Shown here one piece after another: positions 1 to 6,895 of a DNA stretch of 7,284 nt (the first letter of the stretch is position 1; each line of letters begins with the position of its first letter). The position numbers and the translations under genes were made by a program. The notes below the pieces were generated by a model. It was not told the origin of the DNA. It did not search any database and worked only from the letters and a program-made list of their open reading frames with translations. The stretch lies in assembly GCA_030621455.1 (NCBI GenBank), contig JAUXHQ010000088.1:1-7284 (forward strand), given 5' to 3'. Source of the DNA: Deltaproteobacteria bacterium (GTDB taxonomy: Bacteria; Desulfobacterota; UBA8473).

Positions 1-114
1 TACGTTTCTAATCTAACGGTGCAATCAAAATTTGAGTTTCAAAATTTCTGATTCAACAAATTCAATAAAGATTTCTGGAAAGTGTACGCTGGAATTTGGT
101 GGGAAAATCAACTA
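1..114. other. AT-rich region downstream of the operon's last gene
   Basis: No gene is supported here. On the minus strand it would be the 3' untranslated region. An AT-rich imperfect hairpin (27-47, 9-bp arms with one mismatch, 3-nt loop) is present but lacks GC pairs and a clear U tract, so I do not call it a terminator. The operon may continue beyond the window. Confidence 0.4.
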
Positions 115-324
115 TCAGATTATAATCCTAACCTCTTCGCTGAGGGGCTCTATCTTGTTACCCAGTGACGTTGCGCAACGAGTACAGAGATACTCAAACT
201 TCTCTCCATCCGGTAAAATTATCAAGAGTCTCTTTCTGACCGGAACAGCTACCTTACATCTAGGACAATAGAGAGAAGTTGCCTCAAGCTGTTGAAAGCT
301 GGAATTCTTCATGGGGGATCTCAT
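115..324 (-). CDS. Small four-cysteine protein (zinc ribbon or small Fe-S protein), unknown function
   Basis: A 69-aa protein I do not recognise. Two CxxC pairs, CPRC (20-23) and CTRC (47-50), are separated by 23 residues, mostly hydrophobic and basic, that could form a beta hairpin. This is the layout of a zinc ribbon or rubredoxin-like knuckle. Small four-cysteine [4Fe-4S] subunits are known for some GREs (benzylsuccinate synthase beta and gamma), so a partner of the GRE is another possibility; it could also be an accessory factor of the oxidoreductase. It starts in an ATGA overlap with the gamma stop. A second ATG (313) four codons later is an alternative start. The overlap and cysteine pattern make it likely to be real. 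Confidence 0.7.
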   Translation of the reverse strand: MRSPMKNSSFQQLEATSLYCPRCKVAVPVRKRLLIILPDGEKFEYLCTRCATSLGNKIEPLSEEVRIII

Positions 325-875
325 GATTCGTAATTAGCCATCAACCCAGCGCCCTCATTCAGCGCCTTCTTATTAAGTTCTAAAATCGGTTTTTTTGACT
401 CCCCCTGCAACCTGTTATCGAGAGCCTTCTCCAAAAGATCCAGTGAAATTGCTTTGGTATGTTCAACATACGCCCCCAAGAGAACCATGTTTGCCGCCTG
501 AGTTCCTCCCAAGTATACAGCCTTTTCAGTGGCAGGGATATAATACGCAGTAATGTCCTCCCTTGCAACCCTGTCCGATATCACGCTGCTGTCCACTATC
601 AAGGACCCTCCCGACCTCATCCGGTTTTCCATCAAGGTCAATGCAGAACCGGTCATAGCTATGGCGCAGGCCGGTTTAAAGATCACAGGGGACCCTATAG
701 CGCTATCGGACAACATAACTGTACATTCCGACTCTCCCCCCCTCATTGCCGGGGCGTAATTGGGAAAGAATAGAGCATACTTATACGTTTCTATTCCGGC
801 CTGAGCTAACAGCCGCCCGATCAAAAGAACCCCCCTACCCCCGGTACCAGCAATCATAAGTTCATGATAGTCCAT
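321..875 (-). CDS. vorC: 2-oxoacid:ferredoxin oxidoreductase gamma subunit
   Basis: A 184-aa gamma subunit of the pyruvate/ketoisovalerate oxidoreductase family, the part of the complex that contributes to CoA binding. It opens with the family motif MIAGTGGRGVLLIGRLLAQAG (7-27), with GxGGxG at 10-15, followed by FPNYAPAMRGGESECTV (37-53), also a hallmark. Length is normal. The start at 875 follows GAGG at a suitable distance. The gene lies 55 bp after the beta gene, and its TGA overlaps the ATG of the next gene (ATGA), so downstream translation is probably coupled. It completes a full four-subunit complex in this operon. Confidence 0.92.
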   Translation of the reverse strand: MDYHELMIAGTGGRGVLLIGRLLAQAGIETYKYALFFPNYAPAMRGGESECTVMLSDSAIGSPVIFKPACAIAMTGSALTLMENRMRSGGSLIVDSSVISDRVAREDITAYYIPATEKAVYLGGTQAANMVLLGAYVEHTKAISLDLLEKALDNRLQGESKKPILELNKKALNEGAGLMANYES

Positions 876-930
876 TATTAATGTCCTCTAAAAGATATCG
901 TTGATGAAATCATACTAGTGTCAGTACCTG

Positions 931-1701
931 TCAATCCGTCTTGTCCACATTCTTGAATTCCCCGAGGGGATACTCCTCCAGCATTCTCTCAGAAATGTAA
1001 TCAAGACATTCCAATGGCTTCAAACCCCAACCTGGAGGACAGGCTGACACAAATTCCACTATTCCATAACCAATACCATCTATCTGTTTTTGAATAGCCG
1101 TCTTCAATGATTTTTTGGCCTTTTGGAAGTTGGCGGGCGTGTGCACCGTGCACCGTGCAGCATAGGCTACCCCTCTCATTGTAGCTGCCAGTTCAGGCAC
1201 ATGTAAAGGGTATCCATTGGTCTGTATATCTCTGCCCAGCGGTGTGGTTGTTGTTTTCATTCCCAACAGAGTGGTGGGTGCCATTTGTCCGCCTGTAGTG
1301 CCATAAACAGCATTATTGAGGAAGATCGTGGTCAAATTCTCTCCCCGGACCAAGGCATTCATGAAGCATCCAAGCCCGATGGCTCCCAGGTCTCCATCCC
1401 CCTGTACGGTGAGCACCATTGCGTCAGGATATATACGCTTGATGGCAGTGGCCATGGCCGGCGCTCTGCCGTGAGGGCAGGATGTCCAATCGATGTCAAT
1501 CGTCATAGGCGCCCCCCCAAAACTACAGCCGACTCCGGCCAGCCCGATGGCCTTCCCTGCAACTCCAAGCTCTTCAATCACCTCACATATAACCCTGGTT
1601 ATAATGCCATAATGACATCCCGGACAATACATCCCGAGGCTCAGTAGCCTCAAATCTGGCCTTCCTGTGACTTTCTTGACATCACTCGATTTATCCTTCA
1701 T
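931..1701 (-). CDS. vorA: 2-oxoacid:ferredoxin oxidoreductase beta subunit, thiamine pyrophosphate-binding
   Basis: A 256-aa subunit holding thiamine pyrophosphate. The N-terminus has YCPGCHYGI (25-33), the conserved CPGC of the beta family; Cys26 and Cys29 are in the usual place. The TPP/Mg motif is GDGDLGAIG (101-109) ending in NNAVYGTTGGQ (129-139), with the standard spacing. The following MAPTTLLGMKTTTTPLGRD (140-158) is typical of the VorA/KorB group. The ATG at 1701 lies inside the 3' end of vorB, preceded by GGTGGAG, so translation is probably coupled. It must assemble with the alpha and gamma subunits encoded on each side. Substrate cannot be read from this subunit alone. Confidence 0.92.
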   Translation of the reverse strand: MKDKSSDVKKVTGRPDLRLLSLGMYCPGCHYGIITRVICEVIEELGVAGKAIGLAGVGCSFGGAPMTIDIDWTSCPHGRAPAMATAIKRIYPDAMVLTVQGDGDLGAIGLGCFMNALVRGENLTTIFLNNAVYGTTGGQMAPTTLLGMKTTTTPLGRDIQTNGYPLHVPELAATMRGVAYAARCTVHTPANFQKAKKSLKTAIQKQIDGIGYGIVEFVSACPPGWGLKPLECLDYISERMLEEYPLGEFKNVDKTD

Positions 1702-2773
1702 TTAATTTCTCCACCTCTTCTATCACTCTTTCAGGATGGATTATTCCACCTCCCCCGACATTGTGCCTTCCCCACATTCCCAGCAGATGAACAGGAACCC
1801 GGCCTTTGACGGAAGCCTCAACATCTTCGACCAGCTGACCCTGACTGTCTTCTACAACCAGAACCCTGCCTGCCTTTGACGCCCCCTCAGCAATAGCCTC
1901 AACAGGAAATGGCCAAAGGGTTATGGGACGAAATAGCCCCAATTTTAACCCATTGGCCCTCCCCATATCTACTGCGCCCCTGGCTATCCTCGCAGATGAA
2001 CCATAGGCTACTATAAGCAAATCACAGTCATCAGCCAGGTACTTCTCGTATCTGACTTCAGTCCTTTTTATCTCCGCATACTTCTCTATGAGTTTCATCT
2101 GATAGTTGAGTATCCCCTGATAAGTAAAAAAGGCGGCAACATGAGTGACGCGTTTCCCACCCCTTTTCTCCTTACCGGTGAGCGCCCACTCCTTCTCAGG
2201 GAGAGGACCGAAATCCAAGGTTCTTAACTCTATAGGTTCTTCGGTCTGACCCAATATGAAATCCGTGATCACCATAACAGGTCCCCGGTACTTATCTGCT
2301 AAATAAAAGGCAAGCTGCATCAGATCAAAGATCTCTTGCCCTGATGCCGGAGCCAACACGATGGCGTGGTAGCCGCCATGTCCACATCCTTTTGTGACTT
2401 GCAGATAATCGGTCTGTGCGCCCTGTCCTCCTGTTCCAATACCCGGCCCCATGCGCACAACATCAACAATAACAGCGGGGATTTCCTGTTCCGCCAAATA
2501 TGACAGCCCCTCGGCCATGAGACTCAAACCCGGACTAGATGTGGATGTCATTATCCTCTTTCCGGTCAGCCCGCCTCCGTAGACCATGTAAATGGAACCA
2601 CTTTCACTCTCACTTTGAACATAGATCCCGCCTATCTTGGGCAATTCTTTAGACATATACTCCGGGATCTCGCTTTGCGGTGTAATTGGATATCCAAAAA
2701 AATACTTGCAGCCGGCCTGAATTGCCCCCCTGGCTACTGCGTTGTTCCCAGCAACAAGAATCCTCTCTGTCAT
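1691..2773 (-). CDS. vorB: 2-oxoacid:ferredoxin oxidoreductase alpha subunit, VorB type
   Basis: A 360-aa alpha subunit of a CoA-dependent 2-oxoacid:ferredoxin oxidoreductase, which converts a 2-oxo acid and CoA to acyl-CoA, CO2 and reduced ferredoxin. Domain I starts with an AGNNAVARGAIQAGC segment (8-22), then GYPITP (27-32) and the ESESGSIYMVYGG segment (55-67). Domain II contains FRPITLWPFP (281-290) and VVEDSQGQLVEDV (306-318). Length and motifs match the VorB (3-methyl-2-oxobutanoate) type better than KorA or PorA. The segment after MGPGIG (TGGQGAQTDYLQ, 113-124) and the VEDSQGQ segment look divergent from the VorB sequences I remember (NIQPSQADYFQ and VEMNMGQ), which may mean a different substrate. 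Start ATG 2773 follows AGAAGGAAG. The 3' end overlaps the next gene by 11 bp. Family assignment is firm; branched-chain specificity is inferred only. Confidence 0.9.
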   Translation of the reverse strand: MTERILVAGNNAVARGAIQAGCKYFFGYPITPQSEIPEYMSKELPKIGGIYVQSESESGSIYMVYGGGLTGKRIMTSTSSPGLSLMAEGLSYLAEQEIPAVIVDVVRMGPGIGTGGQGAQTDYLQVTKGCGHGGYHAIVLAPASGQEIFDLMQLAFYLADKYRGPVMVITDFILGQTEEPIELRTLDFGPLPEKEWALTGKEKRGGKRVTHVAAFFTYQGILNYQMKLIEKYAEIKRTEVRYEKYLADDCDLLIVAYGSSARIARGAVDMGRANGLKLGLFRPITLWPFPVEAIAEGASKAGRVLVVEDSQGQLVEDVEASVKGRVPVHLLGMWGRHNVGGGGIIHPERVIEEVEKLNEG

Positions 2774-2829
2774 GGCTTTCTTCCTTCTCTCTTTAATATA
2801 TGAACCTCTTCCCCAAATTCGTTCAAACT

Positions 2830-3054
2830 CTAATTCTCAATATACCTATAAACGTCTATGGTGCATTCCGGGCACATCCAACCACAAATTCCACAACCGG
2901 TACACTCATCTTCACTTACAAAGATCGGCAAAAGATATCCGTTTGGATTGATTTTATCTGTGGATATCTCTATGCAATCCTTTGGACAAAACTTTACGCA
3001 GAGTTGACAACCCTTGCAATATTCTTCAATAATCTCTATCCTGCCTCTGGGCAT
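2830..3054 (-). CDS. 2-oxoacid:ferredoxin oxidoreductase delta subunit, 2x[4Fe-4S] ferredoxin
   Basis: A 74-aa ferredoxin-like subunit that would pass electrons from the TPP site to external ferredoxin. It contains two complete CxxCxxCxxxCP motifs: Cys13, 16, 19 and 23, and Cys51, 54, 57 and 61. Each ligates a [4Fe-4S] cluster. Two further cysteines (27 and 64) follow the CP of each motif. I chose the ATG at 3054 because a purine-rich GGAGGGGGG lies 7 nt upstream; the GTG at 3075 overlaps that site and would add seven residues unlike the family. The gene is 34 bp after the NMO-like gene and 56 bp before the alpha subunit gene. A delta-alpha-beta-gamma order is common for VorB-type and KorA-type complexes. 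Confidence 0.92.
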   Translation of the reverse strand: MPRGRIEIIEEYCKGCQLCVKFCPKDCIEISTDKINPNGYLLPIFVSEDECTGCGICGWMCPECTIDVYRYIEN

Positions 3055-3088
3055 TGAAATTCCCCCCTCCCCCACTGTCTATCAGGCT

Positions 3089-4159
3089 TTATTGCACGAA
3101 ACCCTGCAAACTTTTGAGTACGTCCGACGCTTCTTCTATTATTTCTTCAATTACCTCTTTTGTTTTCTGAATCTTATTGGTCCTTCTGGCTACTTCACTA
3201 CCCCATATCGGGCCCTCGTCTACTTCTCCGTCGCCTGAGGCTCTAAACATTCGAGGTGTCTCGTATCTTAAAACGTCCTCTAAGGTAGCTTCACCTCTCT
3301 TTTCTTTTTCCGTAAGTTCGGAAAGTTCTAAGGCGTACTTATTCCTGACATGCCTGCAGGGTCCGTAAAGTCCTTCCGTCACTATCGTAGCCGGTTCTCT
3401 CTGATGTCTCTCCCCGGTTTTAATGAAATATTGCTTAACATTTTCATGGGCTGTCATCTCTATGGTCGGGATAAACCTGCTTGCCATGTATACCCCTTTA
3501 GCGCCCAGTGCCAAAGCCGCCGCAAATCCTCTGCCATCAGCAATGCCGCCACCTGCAACAACAGGCACTTTTACGGCTTTCACAACTTCCGGGATTAAAA
3601 CAAGTGTGGAAAACGGCGCAGCGCCTATGTGTCCGCCAGCTTCGTTTCCCACGGCAATTATCCCGTCCACACCCAAGTCCTCAGCTCGCTTTGCATGGTA
3701 GGCGGATGCGACAACACAGAACCAGAGCATCCCGTAATCCTGCACTTTTCTTAGATGTGGCTGAGCAGGGTCGCCTGCTGATGATATAAACAGTTTAAGT
3801 TTTCTTTTTATCTCCGGATTTTTCTCCCTCTCTTCAAGCATTGCGTCAACCAGGTGCGGCACATCCGGCTGTCTTGCCCCGCTTGCTCTAAAATTCTGTC
3901 CGAAATTATTATCTGTTAGTTCGTGCACCTTATGAATAGCGCGAATCTCTATCTCCTTAACTTCTTCTATTGCTTCTCTCTGCTTATCACCACCTAACAT
4001 CAACGCGGTTACATCGGCAGGCAAGTGATGGCTAATCATCCCTAACCCCCCGGCATTTGACACTGCCGGCGCTAAATCGGATGTGTCAAAAGGACCCATA
4101 GGTCCTTGAATCAATGGGTACTCTATCCCTAACATATCACATAACACTGTTCTTATCAT
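3089..4159 (-). CDS. FMN-dependent nitronate monooxygenase / FabK-like TIM-barrel oxidoreductase
   Basis: A 356-aa cytoplasmic flavoprotein of the 2-nitropropane dioxygenase (NPD) superfamily, which also contains enoyl-ACP reductase FabK. It starts with the family's first strand (YPLIQGPMG, 14-22) and AVSNAGGLGMIS (32-43). The signature GNEAGGHIG (171-179) includes His177, the catalytic-type histidine. AGGGIADGRG (202-211) and ALGAKGVYMASRF (217-229) form the FMN phosphate site. Length is close to that of bacterial nitronate monooxygenases. The ATG at 4159 follows a good GGGAGG. Its place between a GRE and a 2-oxoacid:ferredoxin oxidoreductase makes nitronate detoxification an unlikely main role. 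Reduction or oxidation of an enoyl-type pathway intermediate is a plausible inference, but family members are too diverse to assign a substrate. Confidence 0.88.
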   Translation of the reverse strand: MIRTVLCDMLGIEYPLIQGPMGPFDTSDLAPAVSNAGGLGMISHHLPADVTALMLGGDKQREAIEEVKEIEIRAIHKVHELTDNNFGQNFRASGARQPDVPHLVDAMLEEREKNPEIKRKLKLFISSAGDPAQPHLRKVQDYGMLWFCVVASAYHAKRAEDLGVDGIIAVGNEAGGHIGAAPFSTLVLIPEVVKAVKVPVVAGGGIADGRGFAAALALGAKGVYMASRFIPTIEMTAHENVKQYFIKTGERHQREPATIVTEGLYGPCRHVRNKYALELSELTEKEKRGEATLEDVLRYETPRMFRASGDGEVDEGPIWGSEVARRTNKIQKTKEVIEEIIEEASDVLKSLQGFVQ

Positions 4160-4380
4160 TTACACCCTCCCACAGGAACGTCAGAGCTAAGCAAAAGCTC
4201 GTTCTCTTTCTCCTGTCTTCTATTGGTTTCAGATCAGGCCCATTGTAGCCACCCTCTGATATAACAACATTTCTTGGCGGTACCGTGTATTGCAACATGG
4301 CCCACCGGAGAAACATAAGACAATACGAAAATCAATTCATATCACCTTTAAAGATGACCGGCGTAGCCTTGCGAATCCCG
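4160..4380. other. 221-bp gap between the GRE and NMO-like genes
   Basis: This is the only long gap inside the operon. Directly upstream of the next gene's Shine-Dalgarno, positions 4176-4204 can fold as an imperfect hairpin: GAACG/CGTTC outer stem, AGCT/AGCT inner stem, 7-nt loop, 4-nt bulge. After the GRE stop a near-palindrome (4342-4357) could form a small stem. Neither is followed by a U-rich tract, so I see no clear terminator. A minus-strand frame of about 59 codons (from about 4317 to 4141) begins VFLRWAML-like at ATG TTT CTC and runs into the next gene out of frame. It has no ribosome binding site. The gap may be a processing or attenuation site, or the relic of a lost gene. Confidence 0.4.
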
Positions 4381-6822
4381 TCAGCAAAAGGACTGCTGTG
4401 TTCTGTCAATTATGGTCTCCTGCAGCTTTTTGCTCAGATCGATGAAGTAAGCGGAATAGCCGGCAACCCTAACTATCAAATCACTGTGTTCCTCCGGATG
4501 GCTCTGTGCATCTCTCAATGTATCTCTACCCACTACATTAAATTGAATATGGTGTATGCCCAAGTCTGCCCATGTTCTCAAATAGTCTACGAATGTTTCA
4601 ACATACTCCCCTTTCATGAATTGAGGCATAAATGTCTGATTGAACAAGTGGTTAAAGGACCTGACAGCATCCGCCTTTGAAACCGATCTCAGCGCTGCGG
4701 TAGGGCCTGATTGATCTCTTCCGTATACCGGCGAGACAGAGCCGTCAGGAAGAGCTTCACCGGCTTTCCGTCCGTCGGGGGTGGCATTTGTCACATCACC
4801 GAGCATGAAATGTCCGCTGGCCATTGTACCGTCAGGAACGACACTGGTCCCCATAATGGTCTTAAACTTCATCGTTTCATCTGCAACTTGCCGAAATAAT
4901 TTCTTTGCTATAGCGTCAACATAGTCGTCGTCGTTCCCAAATTTCGGGGCATCATTGATGAACATCTGGCGGATATCTTCTTTCCCTTCCCAATTTTTCT
5001 TTAGCACATCTACCAGCTCCGCCATGCCGATCCTTTGTTCTTCGAAGACCAGCTTCTTTATTGCCGCCAATGAATCCGCCACATTATTAACACCCCCAAA
5101 CACAACCTCTCTATAATCCGGCTCGTAGTTCCATTCTCTGACATCCTGCGCCCGTTCAATGCATCCGTCTGTGACGGCAGACAAAAATGGCCGTGGTAGA
5201 TACTCTTTATACAGAGCATCTGCCATGTTTCCTATCATCACCAATTTGTGCATGTTAAATCTGAAATGTTGCGTAATCGCGTCTTCTATCTCCTCAATGG
5301 AAACGAAAGAGGAAGGATCAGGGGTTTCGATGCTCAACTGCTCTTCCGTCTTGAAGTCCTTACCCTGATTTAGGGCGAGCTCCAAGCATTTGGCAACATT
5401 AAACCAACCATAGCAATCGGAGCGATGATTGAGATTTTTCCCGGGGATTGTCGGAACCATACAATTATTGATCGAATAGTTTAGGGCGTCGTCCAACGGG
5501 AATCCCAGGCTTAAAAGCCTCGGAATGACTGCTTTGTCGTTAAAGAGGGCTGGTTGCCCTATACCCGAGCCTAATACTTCAACAGCCTTAAGGAGGAGTT
5601 CCCTTGGCGTCTTATCATGCACTCTCAGGGCAAGAGGGGGCTGCAAAGTCTGTAAGGACTTTGTGGATTCTAAGACAAGATAAGTCATTTCATTTGTCAC
5701 ATCTTCATTTTCAGATGATACTCCACCGATGGTTACGGTTTGCCACCCAAGACCACCACCACCAAATCCGGACCATATTGGCGGGTGCAGGAAACCGGTT
5801 TCGAGGAACTTAACCCACAAAGATTCTAATAGCTCTTGCGCCTTCTCCCTCGTCATCCCGCCATTTTCTAAATCTCTTTTGTAGAAAGGATAGAAGAGGG
5901 TGTCAGCCCGTATTCCACATCCTACCTGTGGGAGTTCAATGTAATTGACGACGAGATGGACGAACAAAAAGAGTTGTATGGCCTCCCGCAGAGTTCTCGG
6001 GGGTTTTTCTGAAATCCAATTACAGATCTCTGATATCTCCTCGAGTTCCCTTTTTCTTGTCTCGTTCTCTTCTTCTCCGGCCATTTCTCTTGAAAGCCTT
6101 TCATATCTCTTCAACCAACAGGTAAAGCTGTTTAAGACTATTTTTGCCGCTTCCAGGAACCTCTTCTTGTTGAGGTAATTTTCACTATTTATTCTTCCCT
6201 CGCTATAGTCTTTGTCTATCTCCTTTAACTTCTCATCCGCTTCCTTTATTGTCCCTTCAACACCAATGCTAAACAACCTATCGTAATCCGGCGTGCCGAG
6301 CTCATAGTTATTAGTCCAGAAGAACGTCCCCTTAAAGTACCAATAAGGCTTGATTTCTTCAGGCACTAATTGTCGTTCCTTGCCACCTATGGACAGGGTT
6401 TTCCAATACTTATGCAGTTCCATCATCTCTTTTTTCTCTTCATCGCTCAACAAATCGCTCCATACACCGTCCGGCGCGCCTATGGTTTTATCGAGCCACC
6501 TCCATTGCAACTCAGGGTGGGTTGTGACGCATTCGGGTCTGCTGGCGAAGTTTCCCACTATCAACTCGTCTGACTGGATGTATATTTTCATGTTTTCAAG
6601 GATATGCGCAAGCCCTTTAGCCCTCCTTGTCTCCATAGGCTCTCCTTCGGTCATTTTATACGACTCGGTTAACAGCCTTGGACGATCCAGGCAAAGCTTT
6701 ATCCCCATTCCTCTTCTGAAAGCGGCTTCCCCCTTCTTCTCGAAAGCTGCCTCCACACCTCCGATGTCTTTAATGGCTTTTATTTTCACATTCTCCTTGA
6801 GACGTTGTGTTCTTGTGGCCAT
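4381..6822 (-). CDS. Glycyl radical enzyme of unassigned substrate (PFL-like/GRE superfamily, non-PFL)
   Basis: An 813-aa oxygen-sensitive radical enzyme, presumably cytoplasmic. The N-terminal PFL domain begins with LTESYKMTEGEP (51-62) and DELIVGN (85-91), both typical of GREs. The C-terminus carries RVAGYSAYF, with Gly788 as the radical site, followed by the usual IIDRT tail. The predicted thiyl cysteine is Cys454 in NNCMVPTIPGK. Glycerol dehydratase, CutC and arylacetate decarboxylases have Cys-x-Glu here; this protein has Cys-Met-Val, so the general base is missing. It lacks the Cys-Cys of pyruvate formate-lyase, and the usual GRxDQ motif is replaced by GCGIRAD (301-307). I chose the ATG at 6822 because a strong AAGGAGG lies 8 nt upstream; an in-frame ATG at 6855 would add 11 residues but overlaps a dyad. 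It is first gene of the probable operon. Superfamily membership is certain; the reaction is unknown. Fumarate addition, C-C cleavage or a variant lyase are all possible. Confidence 0.95.
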   Translation of the reverse strand: MATRTQRLKENVKIKAIKDIGGVEAAFEKKGEAAFRRGMGIKLCLDRPRLLTESYKMTEGEPMETRRAKGLAHILENMKIYIQSDELIVGNFASRPECVTTHPELQWRWLDKTIGAPDGVWSDLLSDEEKKEMMELHKYWKTLSIGGKERQLVPEEIKPYWYFKGTFFWTNNYELGTPDYDRLFSIGVEGTIKEADEKLKEIDKDYSEGRINSENYLNKKRFLEAAKIVLNSFTCWLKRYERLSREMAGEEENETRKRELEEISEICNWISEKPPRTLREAIQLFLFVHLVVNYIELPQVGCGIRADTLFYPFYKRDLENGGMTREKAQELLESLWVKFLETGFLHPPIWSGFGGGGLGWQTVTIGGVSSENEDVTNEMTYLVLESTKSLQTLQPPLALRVHDKTPRELLLKAVEVLGSGIGQPALFNDKAVIPRLLSLGFPLDDALNYSINNCMVPTIPGKNLNHRSDCYGWFNVAKCLELALNQGKDFKTEEQLSIETPDPSSFVSIEEIEDAITQHFRFNMHKLVMIGNMADALYKEYLPRPFLSAVTDGCIERAQDVREWNYEPDYREVVFGGVNNVADSLAAIKKLVFEEQRIGMAELVDVLKKNWEGKEDIRQMFINDAPKFGNDDDYVDAIAKKLFRQVADETMKFKTIMGTSVVPDGTMASGHFMLGDVTNATPDGRKAGEALPDGSVSPVYGRDQSGPTAALRSVSKADAVRSFNHLFNQTFMPQFMKGEYVETFVDYLRTWADLGIHHIQFNVVGRDTLRDAQSHPEEHSDLIVRVAGYSAYFIDLSKKLQETIIDRTQQSFC

Positions 6823-6830
6823 TTTACTAT

Positions 6831-6837
6831 CCTCCTT
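6831..6837 (-). promoter_or_regulatory. Shine-Dalgarno site of the GRE gene
   Basis: On the minus strand this reads AAGGAGG, a full match to the anti-Shine-Dalgarno core, 8 nt before ATG 6822. It decides the start codon in favour of 6822 over the upstream in-frame ATG at 6855. Confidence 0.85.
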
Positions 6838-6847
6838 CCATTTTTTT

Positions 6848-6876
6848 TGTAACATACTGAATTTGTCAATGTTACA
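6848..6876. promoter_or_regulatory. Inverted repeat in the GRE leader, candidate operator
   Basis: The arms TGTAACAT (6848-6855) and ATGTTACA (6869-6876) are perfect 8-bp reverse complements, separated by 13 bp. Their starts are 21 bp apart, about two helical turns, as expected for a dimeric regulator. The dyad lies downstream of the predicted start site and upstream of the ribosome binding site, a typical repressor position. A weaker TGTA-N7-TACA dyad (6879-6893) sits between it and the -10 box, so TGTA half-sites are clustered here. An RNA hairpin is an alternative, but its 13-nt loop and the lack of a U tract argue against a terminator. Confidence 0.45.
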
Positions 6877-6895
6877 GTTGTACTTGGTTTACAGT

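Noticed and set aside
27..47. Hairpin as operon terminator
   Set aside because: The stem is almost all A-T with a mismatch and has no proper U tract; such AT-rich repeats arise by chance.
32..271. Plus-strand frame of 79 codons near the left edge
   Set aside because: It overlaps the four-cysteine protein on the other strand, has low-complexity composition and no ribosome binding site.
3055..3075. GTG start giving an 81-aa ferredoxin subunit
   Set aside because: The extra codons are the Shine-Dalgarno region itself; the family normally starts near the residues following ATG 3054.
4381..6822. Assignment as pyruvate formate-lyase or 2-oxobutyrate formate-lyase
   Set aside because: Those enzymes need two adjacent active-site cysteines. 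Here Asn453 precedes the single Cys454.
4381..6822. Assignment as benzylsuccinate or alkylsuccinate synthase
   Set aside because: Only C-M-x-P is shared. The rest of the loop (TIPGKN) and the C-terminus look like eliminase-type GREs, so the claim would be too strong.
6823..6855. Upstream in-frame ATG that would extend the GRE by 11 residues
   Set aside because: It overlaps the leader dyad, has no ribosome binding site, and would place the strong AAGGAGG inside the coding sequence. The ATG at 6822 fits better.
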